Shown: positions 1-9,419 of the stretch, in pieces
Numbering within the stretch: the stretch's first letter is position 1
Layout: each line of letters starts with the position of its first letter
Assembly: GCA_009801015.1 (NCBI GenBank)
Contig: VHZZ01014742.1
Location: 5,870 to 26,687 of the forward strand
Direction: 5' to 3'
Source: Silene noctiflora
Taxonomy: Eukaryota > Streptophyta > Magnoliopsida > Caryophyllales > Caryophyllaceae
DNA: 20,818 nucleotides
Notes under the pieces: generated by a model
Seen by the model: the letters and a program-made list of their open reading frames with translations, nothing else
Database searches by the model: none
What the model was told of the DNA's origin: nothing
Program-made: the position numbers and the translations under genes

Positions 1-36
1 TGCCACCCCTTTACTCAAATCCTGGATCCGCCCCTG
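1..36. mobile_element. hAT-like MITE, 3' terminus only (cut by window edge)
   Basis: The first 36 bases end in CCGCCCCTG and contain ACTCAAATCCTGG. The same 13-base string occurs just inside the right end of the hAT-like MITE at 20179-20328, where it is also followed by a C or A and TCCG. Read in reverse, the end begins CAGGGGCGGATCCAGG, resembling common plant hAT-type termini of the form CAGTGGCGGAGCCAGG. The other end and the left target duplication lie outside the window, so the class assignment rests on similarity to the complete copy alone. Confidence 0.45.
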
Positions 37-884
37 CTATCATTGTATAAGCATATTTCCGTTTAATTTTTTTTCTCTTTAATAATTTTATAATTTTATT
101 TGTTTTTTTTTTTTTTCGTTTTATGGAATTTTAGCATATTTAATTATTTTGAAACTTACAAATCTATGTTATCCTTAATTTTTTTTTCAAGAAAATATTT
201 TTGTACTATTTATTTCATCTCTGTGTCATTTTTCTCTGTTTGAGTCATTTTTTTTCCGATTTCTTATACTCTATTTTTTTCGTTTCAAGAGTTAAAGTGT
301 ATTATTGCATTGTATTTTTTTAATTATTGTTTGCTTCATTAGGGAAAATTAACTTATCTTATCAGTATTTTTTGAATGGTTAGTATTAATATTGATCTTG
401 TTGTATCATTTATAATTCATAATTTTGTTAAATTATTATTTTCTGGCTCTAACTATCCTTTTAAATGCAGAGATTTGCTATTATAATTATCGGTAAAATG
501 GCTCACGTTAATAGTATGTCCCACTACTGAGTAAATCCAGAAATTAGATTAGAAATAGAAAAGTTGAATAAAAAAATAGAAAAGTTGAAATCAAAGTAAC
601 CCTACCCTTAGAAATAGAATAGTCTAATATTTATGCAAAGCATCACTGAAATAAAAATCCCTTAAATAAGAGAGTTTTAGTTTTAGACTAACACAAATCT
701 TAAGAGTAGAGTAAAAATCATAAGAGGGTAATTAATTGCGATCAATGAACGTGGGGTTAGCAAGAAAAAAAAATTCAATTCCTAAAAATTAGGAGCCAAT
801 ATGAACAAGCTAAATGTTTTAGCTTTTATGCATAGGAGATTTGAAATATTAAGACAATTGTGTGTGATTGGATTTCACGCGGGT
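37..884. other. AT-rich spacer, no gene seen
   Basis: AT-rich sequence with long T runs (for example 66-76 and 106-116) and stop codons in all frames. I see no open frame of coding character, no clean terminal inverted repeat and no RNA gene. Confidence 0.6.
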
Positions 885-888
885 AATG

Positions 889-1000
889 GTCAGCCCAAAG
901 GAAGGCTATTACTTGGCCGAAATTCAATCATACTTGTGGTAATAAATGTGTAACAGTTATTCGGTTTCGTGTGGGTGTCAAGTCGGCCCAAAGGAAAGCT
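889..1000 (+). repeat. Imperfect two-copy repeat (GCCCAAAGGAA core)
   Basis: A unit of the form RGTCRGCCCAAAGGAARGCT appears at 889-907 and again at 982-1000, offset 93 bases. A weak tRNA B-box-like string, GGTTTGAATC, follows at about 1030. This could be the remnant of a small retroelement or a local duplication. No boundary or target duplication was found. Confidence 0.4.
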
Positions 1001-1099
1001 TGATATTTGGCAAATCAATTGAAGGTTAGGGGTTTGAATCATGTATCAAGCAACTTTGTGTTTATAATAGATACCTACAAAAATTTATTTCTGAGACTT

Positions 1100-1385
1100 C
1101 GTGGGGGGCCTTGCCGGGATGATCCGGAGCGGGCCGGACTCACTTGGCTAGGCCTTGGACCAGCCAAGGGGAGGGCGAGATTGGTAGGGCTGCAGTGTGT
1201 TTGATCCGTATCAGGACCATGGTAGGTGGAAGGCGGACGGGTCTGGCGGGGCGGGTAGGAAATATGAAACTCCGACCCGGCTTGTGTATGGGGCGGGCTT
1301 GACTGGTCGATGGGCGAGCTTGGTTGGGTAGGTAAAAGTGGCTCGTGTGGCTGGTTGGGCCGCGCTGGCTCATTACTTTGGCCAA
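1100..1385. repeat. GC-rich degenerate GGGCGGG/GGCCGG patch
   Basis: An abrupt island of G-rich sequence in AT-rich surroundings, with repeated words such as GGGCGGG, GGCGGGGCGGG and GGTTGGG. Proline- and arginine-rich minus-strand reading frames cross it (for example 1075-1410), but their composition follows from the G-rich strand and they show no recognisable domain. I treat it as a degenerate simple-sequence or transposon-derived patch, not a gene. Confidence 0.45.
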
Positions 1386-2026
1386 CTTTATATAGGATAA
1401 GATTGGTCAAAAGGAGAAAAACCCATAATTAACATTTAATTATATTTATAATTTACTTTTAAATTGATAACTCGATATCTAATGATAATACTGACATATT
1501 TAAATATAATTTCACAATAAAATATTAGGTCATCAAAATAAAATATACAAAATATTTTCATAACAAGTGTACTAAATAATTTAGTTGGCCTTTATATTAT
1601 TGGCTAGCTCTATATTAGAATGGTCTTATAAAATAATTTGTTTACCATCTCACATGAATATATGGGATAAATATTTTGCTTTTCTATACGCATTTTACTT
1701 TTGTCTTTTTTATCCCACACAAACGTTTATAATTAATCCGTCTTAAAATTAAAATGAATGTACTCCCCTTCAATAAGAATTTATCTCAACAAAACTACTC
1801 ATTTACACGATCGGATATCGGCCCATTTTCATTTTATCTGTAGCCTCAATTTATCATTTGCCTTCTCATTGATATAAATTAGGCCGACGACCCATACCCC
1901 CTAAATGCCTAATTAACGACCTATACCCCCTTTAGGTATTTTAACCCTAATTTGCACGTCATACTCATTTACTCCACTTTTGAGTCTTAACTCATTTACC
2001 TCCTTCATCCTCTTTCACCCTAACAC
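1386..2026. other. AT-rich spacer, no gene seen
   Basis: No coding or repeat structure that I can support. The stretch ends at the target duplication of the Harbinger-like element that starts at 2030. Confidence 0.55.
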
Positions 2027-2029
2027 TAA

Positions 2030-2889
2030 GGGGGCGTTTGGTTGCGGGTATTTAGGAAAGGGTAAGGGAATTAAAGTTGATGATTCCCTTTGTGTTTGTT
2101 TGTTTGACACAAACAAAGGGAATGAGATCCCTTCCCTTTACCTCAAAACCTTCCAACTTCTTACCCCTCACCCCCCAAGTGAATGAGATTTCATTACCTC
2201 CTTACTCACCAGTCACCAAACTCACCACCACTATCACTAATCCACCCACCAGTCCACCATCACTGACCACCACGACGCCATAAATACTAACTCTCTGACG
2301 ACTAGCATCGTGAGTGTTGGTCGCCTCTCCCTGCCACCCGTCGCCGGCCCAAGACATCACCACGACCTAATTACCACCATAATCTGGTTTACAATCAACA
2401 TCATTAAGACCATCTACTACCTGCTACATACGTCAACCACCACTGCACCACGACACCCCCAGGTCAATAAACACCCCCCTTAACTATCACTCCGACTCCC
2501 ATAAAAACAATCCCTCACCACCGAAATTCCCTCCTCCACCCCTAAAAACACCAGATCTAGTGTTTTCTAGGGTGGGGGGGAGTTTTTATGGATTAGGAGT
2601 GGTGGTTGAGTGGAAAAGATTGTCTATGCCGGAAGTCAGGTAAGGTGCCGAAGACGAAGGCTATGTCGTCGGCAAGGGAGGGCAGTTAGGATGGGTGGCA
2701 GAGGTTATCTTGGAAAGGATGGTGGTTGTTGATGGTGGAGATAAAATGTGTGGTGGTTGATGGAATAAATGACATTCCCTTTTATGAGACAACCAAACAA
2801 TAATTTTTATTTGGGGTAATCTCATTCCTTACCCCCTCTTTCCCTTTCTTGATTTCATTCTCTTATCCTTTCCCGAACTAAACGCCCCC
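2030..2889. mobile_element. Harbinger/Tourist-like non-autonomous element, 860 bp, TAA target duplication
   Basis: The left end reads GGGGGCGTTTGGTTGCGGG. The right end, in reverse complement, reads GGGGGCGTTTAGTTCGGG, followed in both arms by AAAGGRTAAGRGAAT-like sequence. A perfect TAA lies immediately outside each end (2027-2029 and 2890-2892), as expected for PIF/Harbinger insertions. Terminal GGSCNTGTTTGGTT-type repeats with TAA/TTA duplications are the hallmark of Tourist-like MITEs. The inverted arms extend inward imperfectly and meet at a palindrome at 2536-2577 (CCACCCCTAAAAACAC against GTGTTTTCTAGGGTGG), so the whole element folds back. A second hairpin lies near 2082-2127. No transposase is visible, and the short plus-strand frames inside are low-complexity threonine/proline runs. 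Confidence 0.75.
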
Positions 2890-3289
2890 TAAATTCACAA
2901 ACTGATACCTCACTCTAAAACAAACTCACTTTTCCCTCATTATCAAACTATTTTGCCAGTTTATGGATTATACAACCGGATGTACAATGCTATTGTACAA
3001 CAATGCTATTGTACATCCAAGATTATTTTAGTCTTTTTAAAATTATTTTTGCAAAAAAAAAATTAAAAAAAAAAATAAAGTAATTTAATTTTCGATCTAA
3101 TCCCTTTTCTCTCTATGAGTGCTTCCATTTTTTCTAACTCTTCTTCATCTTCATCATCATCCAGTTAATGAATCATCTTCTTGCTTAAATTATTATAATT
3201 AATTTAATATGCAAACAAATCATATGACGTGACTCGTGAGCATCATCTTGAAGAAATTTTTTTATCTAAAATTTCTAATGCATTTAAAT

Positions 3290-3600
3290 AGTTGAAGCCC
3301 ATATTCTTTTTATATTAACTCGTATTCTTTTTACATTAGCTCGTATTTTTATCTTAATAGCTCGTATTCTTTTGTGCTCGTATTTTAAAGCTCGTGATCT
3401 TTCTAAGCTCATATTCTTTTCACATTGGCTCGTATTCTTATCTTAATAACTCTTTTTCTTATGTGCTATTTTTAAGTTCGTGTTCTTTTAAGCTCGTATT
3501 TTGTTTACATTAGCTCATATTCTTATCTTAATAGCTCGTATTCTTATGTGCTCGTATTTTTTAGCTCGTATTCTTTTAATAATAGCTCGTATAATTAGTG
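3290..3600 (+). repeat. Minisatellite, AGCTCGTATTCTT-type units with higher-order period
   Basis: About fifteen degenerate copies of AGCTCGTATTCTT-like units run through this stretch, separated by short AT spacers. A higher-order unit is visible: ACATTRGCTC occurs at 3333, 3422 and 3507, spaced 89 and 85 bases, each time followed by a CTTATCTTAATARCTC-like segment. The array lies inside the candidate element 2965-3953. The open frame over it (3501-3710) is a by-product of the repeat. Confidence 0.75.
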
Positions 3601-3616
3601 TAAAAATTTACCTCAA

Positions 3617-3735
3617 AGTATTGTTAAATGCATTTTTTCTTCTTGATGATAATGTAAATTGTTTCTCGTTCTCCGAAATATTGTTAAATGCGTTTTTCCC
3701 CCCTCAGTGATGATGTCAATTGCTTCCGTTTCACC
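3617..3735 (+). repeat. Imperfect tandem duplication, about 60 bp
   Basis: TATTGTTAAATGCRTTTTT begins near 3619 and again near 3679. Each is followed by a diverged TGATGATRATGTMAATTGYTTC segment, giving two copies of a roughly 60-bp unit. It lies next to the minisatellite within the same candidate element. Confidence 0.6.
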
Positions 3736-3953
3736 ATTTTAGAATCAAAATAAGGGAGAAGGGAGGTTTGTCGATTATCATTTAGGAGAAATTTAGAGGA
3801 GGAAAAGAGAAGAGTTTGTCGACTGAATAGAAAACAGAAATAGGGGAAAAGGAGATGGGTAGGTTTTTTTTATTTTTATTGGGCTTCAGATGGTTTAATA
3901 TATAATATACGAGTCTGTTATATAATGCTACTATACAACAGGGTGTAGGATCC

Positions 3954-5116
3954 TATTTGTGTTATTTTGCCTGCCTCCATGCATTTCAATATATAACTCA
4001 GTTGTTAAATTCCAGTCTTCTTCATAACCAATCAACGAAAGATTCAATAGTCGTCATGCATGCAGCAGCTGTTACAACGTGGGCTATTTTTACTTTTTTG
4101 ATAAAGTTGATTAAGTTAACAAAATGTAAGTGCTCAAGATCTAATCTAATTGTATGTAAGGTTTATAAGCAGAAAACCTTCACTTCTTTACTCAAAATGT
4201 TTTCTCTGAGAATTTTACATGATTTCAAGTCGATTTTTTTTCCACTTATCTGAATATTTTTTGGGGTGATTTGGGGATATTAATGAAGTCTTGAAATAAA
4301 AACATTGCAACTTTGAAGATTTTATTCTAGTTAGAAAGCATATTAATAACTTTCTTACTATGTGAACATATTAATCATTTTTCTTCAAAATATTTAACTA
4401 AAATTTCAAAATTATTATTAAAATATATAGATTTGCAGTTTTCACATTTTTTCTGCTTTGTTCCATATTTTTCGAAAATATGGATATTTTTTGGGGGGTT
4501 TTTCATCAAGATATTAAAATTTAGGTCTTGTGGTAAATTTAATGTATAAGTTCGTATAACGATATGAATTTGGTTGTATACATTTAAATTTTATTTGTCA
4601 AGGTCTTCAAGAGGTTTTTTGTTATTATAAATTTGTTTTCGTTTAATATATGGATTTTTGTACATATTTCAAAGTTTTTGTATTTTAATTTAAGTGTAAG
4701 GTTGAATGTAATTAATTTTTTTATCATAAATTTTTTAACATATGAATATATGAATGTACATGGAAAAAAATAAGAAAGGAAGAGGGAGAGTAATTAATTA
4801 CCTTAATGATATCGGAGAGGAAAAACAAATAATTAATTAACTTATAATAGGGACATTTTTCTTTTTCATTCCTTAAGTAGCCAATAGAAATCTATTTTGT
4901 TCTATATCATCTCAATAATCATTATCCTACATAAAGTACCTCAAGTCCCTACTCCTTATCAACAAGAATAACAAAGGAACATATTACAATGTATTGTCGA
5001 TAAACTTTCATGAACTTCTGACCACAACCATTCCGTTGATTTGCACGATCGGAACCCTTCTTTGAGACTTTAACTCGTTTCACAGTTGGTCTTATGTACA
5101 ACAATTTTACTTTAAA
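3954..5116. other. AT-rich spacer, no gene seen
   Basis: A plus-strand frame of 98 codons (3957-4253) crosses the start of this stretch. It has no recognisable motif, a composition like its surroundings, and begins at the edge of the candidate element, so I do not call it. The rest is AT-rich, with long T runs and no repeat or RNA gene that I can support. Confidence 0.5.
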
Positions 5117-5322
5117 TTATGCCTCGTTTGGTTGGCACATTAAAACGGGGAATTGAAAAATCTCATAAATTGAAAAAACGGTTTATGAACACATGTTAAT
5201 GAGCCAATTAGGCACATGATAGAAAAATCCTTGGAAAAATGGGAGTTGTTTATTTACCCAAAATCACATGAATTCTATTTTCCTAAGTATTCTCAACTCC
5301 TCTATAAAGGAGGAGGTTAAAG

Positions 5323-5635
5323 TAAGTGCAATGCTAGTTCTTAAAATAAAGTTATTCCTTTATATGTCATCTTTTGACAAATTCTATAAACTTAAAACTT
5401 TAACCTAAAATGGAAGAACTCTAAATAAAGTTCTTAAGAGAAATAATGGACAAATTCAAAATAAATATATATATTGTTGGTCAATTTTTTTAATTTTTTT
5501 TTAGCACAAACTTGGTTTTTATTTTCAAACCAAGTTTGTCAAATAAAGGACAAACTTTTTGTCACAATGGACAAACTCACCTAAATAAAGTTTTGTGACA
5601 AACCCAAGAACAAAAATTACCCATTGCAATTGCCC
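5323..5635. mobile_element. Probable MITE nested inside the 5120-5806 element
   Basis: The left part carries AAGTGCAATGCTAGTTCTTA. The reverse complement of the right part reads AAGGGCAATTGCAATGGGTA followed by TTTTTGTTCTT, so both ends share GCAATG followed by GTTCTT. Words such as AAATAAAGTT and GACAAACT recur on opposite sides, and a perfect hairpin lies at 5516-5549. Plants commonly have MITEs with GCAATGG...GTTCTT ends. The exact ends and target duplication could not be fixed by eye, so boundaries are approximate. Confidence 0.45.
5516..5549. repeat. Perfect 13-bp hairpin
   Basis: ACAAACTTGGTTT at 5516-5528 is exactly complementary to AAACCAAGTTTGT at 5537-5549, with an 8-base loop. It sits inside the proposed nested MITE and fits a fold-back structure. 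Confidence 0.85.
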
Positions 5636-5880
5636 TTAATTATTTAGTCCCTCCTAGGTAGTTGACAACATGGGAAATTAATTTAACTCTCAATTTAACT
5701 CTCAGATGCCAACTAAACATCTTTTAAGTAATTCACATGAATTGTCCAATTCACGTGTTTTGTAAAACATGGGAAATTAATTTCTATATGGCAACCAAAC
5801 GAGGCCTTAGTGTAAAACCATCCATTAAAGACAAATATACCCCTCACGAAACAAGAGTGGTAATAAGAGAAGTTATAGAA

Positions 5881-6090
5881 GGAATGTAATTCTTTCCATA
5901 AAAAACAGATATTATTTCTAACTATTAAAAACCGAATTATTTAGAAATATATCATCCATTCATGTAAAGCCGCCTTACTCATGTAAAGCCGCCTTACGTA
6001 AGAATTATTGCCCGGAGGAATGTAGTTCTTTCCATAAAAAAAAAAAAGAGATTATTTATAACTATTAAAAACCGAACCATTTATAAATTT
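5881..6090 (+). repeat. Diverged direct duplication, offset 136 bp, flanking a 2 x 19-bp tandem repeat
   Basis: GGAATGTARTTCTTTCCATA begins at 5881 and again at 6017. Both copies continue with a variable A run, then ATTATTT and AACTATTAAAAACCGAA. Between them, TCATGTAAAGCCGCCTTAC occurs twice head-to-tail without mismatch (5960-5978 and 5979-5997). It may be a segmental duplication or the remains of a small element. Confidence 0.75.
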
Positions 6091-6448
6091 AGGGAAGTAG
6101 TTTCTGATGTTCTTGTTTGTATGTACTGAGCCTCCTGCATAAACTAGCCATAAAGTCGTTCAATGAGAATTTCATGTATGTATAACTCTATGATAGGGGT
6201 ATGAATAAGCTTCTATTAGAAACTCTCAATAAGGCTTTTATGAAAACTCACTCATAGGGTTTTAATGAGTCAAGGACGAGAACACCTTAAAAGGAAAAGA
6301 GGTGAATTAGGTGTTTAATTAAAAAAATTAAGCTTAAATTAAGCTTCTTTAAAAACTAGGACAATAAACTAAACTGACTTGGACAAAACTTTGAATGATA
6401 AAGGGTGTTTATACATAGAACTATTGAGTTAAAAGTATTTTTTTTCAA
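6091..6448. other. No gene seen
   Basis: AT-rich sequence without an open frame of coding character. From about 6270 to 7480 the texture is reminiscent of a degraded LTR or untranslated retroelement region, but I found no LTR pair, primer-binding site or domain to support it. Confidence 0.4.
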
Positions 6449-6530
6449 CTTAGCAATGAAGATCTAAAGTGAATATTTTTTTTAAGTTGAATACTCTTAG
6501 CAATGAAGATCTTAAGTGAATATCTTTTTA
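6449..6530 (+). repeat. Tandem duplication, period 47 bp
   Basis: CTTAGCAATGAAGATCTWAA occurs at 6449 and again at 6496, each followed by GTGAATATYTTTTT. The second copy runs into the MITE that starts at 6531, so the insertion appears to have landed in or beside a pre-existing duplication. Confidence 0.75.
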
Positions 6531-6819
6531 GGGGTCGTTTGGTTCACTGCTTAGGAATGAAATGGATTGAGATGAGAAACCATAGAAGTATGGGGTTCAA
6601 ATTTCATACCTTTCAAAATATGTTTGGTTAATTAGAGAAATAAAAAAGGAATAGAGTTTGAATCCTTGGGAGAGGGGATAAGTATGAGATTCCAAGGGGT
6701 TGGGGTGGAGATAGAATCTAACAGGAGTCTAACTTCATTCCAAAATGGCCCAACCAAACACTAGAATGAGTGGAATCCATTTCATTCCATTCTATTTCAA
6801 ACCTCCCAACCAAACACCC
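6531..6819. mobile_element. Harbinger/Tourist-like MITE, about 289 bp
   Basis: The left end GGGGTCGTTTGGTTCACTG and the reverse complement of the right end, GGGTGTTTGGTTGGGAGG, share a GTTTGGTT-type terminus. GGAATGAAATGGATT near the left end is answered by AATCCATTTCATTCC near the right. TTA precedes and TAA follows, which extends the inverted repeat but does not form a direct duplication. The class is therefore assigned on termini alone. No coding content. Confidence 0.6.
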
Positions 6820-7534
6820 TAAGTGGAATACTTCAGATACTTAATTGTTTTAAGTTCACAAGATTAAATCAATAACCAAGTCTGAGCCACAGTATATTGA
6901 ACACTATGACACTGACAAATTGCGAGATAAACAAGATATAAATAAGCAGAACAAAAGTAAAAGTAAATGACCAAAAAAGATGGTGTTTTTTTAAAAATTG
7001 GTTCAGTTTCTACCTCAAAACCAACGTCGAACCGTTATTTTATTGCTTATTTAGAAATTTATTCAAACTACTAAACCCCCTTACAATGAAAATAACTCGC
7101 CAACCTACTTCAGTTGCACTCAAACTTAAAGCTACTCTGCTTCAAGAGTTTATGCGTTCCATCTCATAGGTTTATAGAGTCTTTGAATCTCAATGGTTCA
7201 CTTAATTAATGACCACGGAGATCACGGTTAAGACTTAAACACGAGATCATGGAACAAACTCAGATGCCACGGTGAAACCAACTGATACATGGAGATTTTA
7301 CAGCTCTTCTTGAAAAACAATTGAAGACTTTTAAAATTGTAAACTTATTTAGCAAACACTTAGAAAACAAAGCTTTAAATGCACAATGATTTGTAAAGTT
7401 TATCTCAGTAAATGATCTTAAAAATCTTGCTTAGAAATTAGAAATAAGGAGACTATTTATAGAGGAGGAAGTGTGTATTATCAGAAAACTTTTTAAAGAA
7501 ATCTCAGGTTTGCAAGGCTTAAGAGAGCTGCCCC
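6820..7534. other. No gene seen
   Basis: Moderately AT-rich sequence with no convincing coding frame, no terminal repeats and no RNA gene. It may continue the uncertain retroelement-like region that begins near 6270. Confidence 0.4.
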
Positions 7535-7618
7535 TTTTCAAACACCCACACTCCATTCTCCCTCCACTTCCCTTCCCTCCTTCCCCCTCTCCAATTTTGC
7601 TATCCAAACACACCCTTA
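7535..7618 (-). mobile_element. MITE end fragment with polypyrimidine tract
   Basis: Read on the minus strand, this begins TAAGGGTGTGTTTGGATAGC, a Tourist-like terminus next to a TAA, followed by a nearly pure purine stretch of GGGGGAAGGAGGGAAGGG type. On the plus strand this is a polypyrimidine tract (about 7553-7595). The matching second terminus was not found, so it appears truncated. Frames on both strands over this tract (7431-7673, 7471-7653) are explained by its composition. Confidence 0.4.
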
Positions 7619-7800
7619 GGCTAACGATTTTTTCATCTTTGCACCATTCTTGAAGAATAATTGAGAGTTCCATATGCTATAAATCATAACTAAGAAGCAA
7701 ACCATTAAATGACAAAGAAACTTGGCATTATCAACCAAGTGTAGTTCTAAGAGGTTGAATTAGGCTGAGTGTTGTCCTTACTACTAGCTAATTAGTGTAC

Positions 7801-7934
7801 TTTTAATTTAATATTATAATCTACTAAATATAATATTTTTAAATTTATTTTATAAAGAGACGTTATCGATTAAATTATTTGCATAAATGAACTGTAGTTT
7901 TAATTTAATATTATAATCTACTAAATATAATATT
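7801..7934 (+). repeat. Perfect 37-bp direct repeat, offset 97 bp
   Basis: The 37 bases 7801-7837, beginning TTTTAATTTAATATTATAAT, are repeated exactly at 7898-7934. The match is AT-rich but long enough to indicate a real duplication. Confidence 0.85.
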
Positions 7935-8292
7935 AATAAGAGATAGAAAAAAAGTTTACTAATGCTATATCATTTCATGCAACTAATTTATGACAATAAT
8001 AGTACAATTAAGTTAGTTTACTAACATGTTTATTACAAAAACATCAATTAAAATGTCAATTTTAATTATGAATTATGAAATATATTAACATTTTTTATCA
8101 CAAAAATTTCAATTAAAATGTCAATATTAATTATAAATTATGAAATTTTGATGTAAATTTGTAAGGGTTACATAAATTTTGAAAAACAAAATATTTAATA
8201 TATAAAATTAATTTAAGAATAATGATAATATCCTTTAATATTATAAATAATAATTGAATTAAATTAATGTCATGTCATAATAAATTAATAAT

Positions 8293-8350
8293 CCATGTCA
8301 CATTTAAAAATGCCACGTCACATTAAAATTCGCCATGTCACATTATTTTA
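8293..8350 (+). repeat. Three short units GCCAYGTCACATT
   Basis: CCATGTCACATT, CCACGTCACATT and CCATGTCACATT follow one another at intervals of about 20 bases, with AT spacers. A related ATGTCATGTCATAAT lies just before them. They are near the right end of the AT-rich block 7788-8416. Confidence 0.7.
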
Positions 8351-8427
8351 GGTACCCTTTTAATTAGATTTTATAGATATACAAAACTTGTATTAGTTTA
8401 AACGTATAGGAAGTAGCTTACTACTAG

Positions 8428-9200
8428 AGTAGGGAATATAATGTGTGGTTTATGAGCATATGCTTGGTATGAAAAAAAAAAAAAAAAAATTATTATTGGG
8501 TAAAAGTAATAAAATAAGACCCGTATAAGTTACAAAGTGTTGTAACTTTCCATTTGAGCGGTTTGTAGCTTAAAAAACCAAGTTGACAATGAATTGTAGC
8601 CGTTCAAAAATCAAAACATACAATCCATCCAATCTTGTTGTGTCAGTATTCAAAAAATGAGGCCCAATTGAGAAAGAGTCGTTTTAAGCAGAAAACTAAG
8701 AGAATTTTTATTAGTAGAAATAAAGGGGATTCCTCTCCATAGTTTCCAATTACAATATTACGTGGCCAAGCCATGATTGCACCATACATATGGGGAATTT
8801 TACAAAATGTGCTCTTTTTCATTGCAGTTCGCAAGTTTGGAAGAAATTTGTGTAAGCATTGTTGCATATATAAGGAGCATGCAAGAGAAAAGCAACGTGC
8901 ACCTGGTGCTCAAATTAATTAAGCAACGCAGACTGATGCGGACATGAATATGGGCGTACGCAAATTTCACTGTAATCCATGTACCTAGACAAAAAATTGT
9001 TGAGCAAACGTCACCCTAGTTTTGTCACCGGTAGCCCCTGCAAACGAGTCGTTTAAAGGTTTAAGGATTTGAGTCGGGATGTGATAGACGTGTTAGAGGC
9101 TGTTTGGTGTGACATACCTAACATATAGGCCCTTCATGTTGGATTTGGAGCAAGGATATTTCATTTCATTTTTTATTTTTTTTTTGTATGAATGCTGTAG
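8428..9200. other. No gene seen
   Basis: Contains an 18-base A run (about 8472-8489) and a TATA-like ATATATAA near 8867. No supported coding frame follows the TATA-like string, so it is not called a promoter. The minus-strand frame 8643-8867 has no recognisable motif. Confidence 0.5.
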
Positions 9201-9211
9201 AATAGATAATA

Positions 9212-9297
9212 TACAAAGGTTTTATACAAAGATAATACAATTAATCATATGAAAACGGTTTTATACAAAGATAATATACAAAGGTTTTACACAATTA
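9212..9297 (+). repeat. Short direct duplication, offset 39 bp
   Basis: GGTTTTATACAAAGATAATA occurs at 9218 and again at 9257, with ATACAAAGGTTTT words on both sides. It is a local duplication in low-complexity DNA. Confidence 0.7.
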
Positions 9298-9419
9298 CAC
9301 AAGAATAATGCTTAAGAGAGTGTTATAAAATAGATGTGGATTTTATTTATTTTTTTTTTTTTCTAAAATGGGGTTGAAAACCAAAGAAATAAACAGATTA
9401 AAATGGACTTAGTTTAAGT

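Larger units (their letters stand above)
2965..3953. mobile_element. Candidate terminal-inverted-repeat element, about 990 bp, with internal minisatellite
   Basis: The left end GGATTATACAACCGGATGTA pairs with the reverse complement of the right end, GGATCCTACACCCTGTTGTA. By eye about 25 of the first 38 positions match. TAT flanks both ends (2962-2964 and 3954-3956), but this is too short to be decisive in AT-rich DNA. The left arm holds the palindrome TGTACAATGCTATTGTACA, half of which is then repeated. Between the arms lie a minisatellite (3290-3600), a 60-bp imperfect duplication (about 3618-3735) and a purine-rich stretch (about 3750-3865). No transposase is visible. It could be a Mutator-like or unclassified MITE, and the superfamily is unresolved. 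Confidence 0.45.
5120..5806. mobile_element. Harbinger/Tourist-like element, 687 bp, TTA target duplication
   Basis: The left end reads TGCCTCGTTTGGTTG and the right end, in reverse complement, reads GGCCTCGTTTGGTTG: 14 of 15 positions match. TTA lies directly outside each end (5117-5119 and 5807-5809), the expected Harbinger-type duplication. GGGAAATTAATTT-like sequence recurs in the right part. The middle (about 5323-5635) looks like a separate insertion, which would leave a host element of roughly 370 bp. No transposase frame is present, so this is non-autonomous. Confidence 0.7.
7788..8416. mobile_element. AT-rich unclassified insertion between 11-bp direct repeats
   Basis: CTTACTACTAG occurs at 7777-7787 and exactly again at 8417-8427, flanking 629 bases of strongly AT-rich DNA with its own internal repeats: a perfect 37-bp direct repeat (7801-7837 and 7898-7934), a 65-bp-offset repeat around CAATTAAAATGTCAAT (8045 and 8110), and three GCCAYGTCACATT-like units near 8293-8345. 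The outer repeats could be a target-site duplication. I found no terminal inverted repeat, poly-A tail, promoter box or protein, so the class is unknown. Confidence 0.4.

Noticed and set aside
1020..1075. SINE with B box GGTTTGAATC
   Set aside because: The A box is weak and no boundaries or tail are visible.
1075..1410. 111-codon minus-strand frame rich in Pro and Arg
   Set aside because: It lies over the G-rich patch, overlaps another long frame on the same strand and a plus frame, and has only composition-driven repeats; no domain.
3290..3600. CRISPR-like array
   Set aside because: The repeats are degenerate and the spacers are short AT-rich repeats of each other, so this is a minisatellite in plant DNA.
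3957..4253. 98-codon plus-strand frame
   Set aside because: No recognisable domain, AT-rich composition like the spacer, and it begins at the edge of a candidate transposon.
6270..7480. Degraded LTR of a retrotransposon
   Set aside because: The texture is suggestive, but no second LTR copy, primer-binding site, TG...CA ends or duplication was found.
8860..8880. Promoter with TATA-like ATATATAA
   Set aside because: No coding frame or other transcript evidence follows it.
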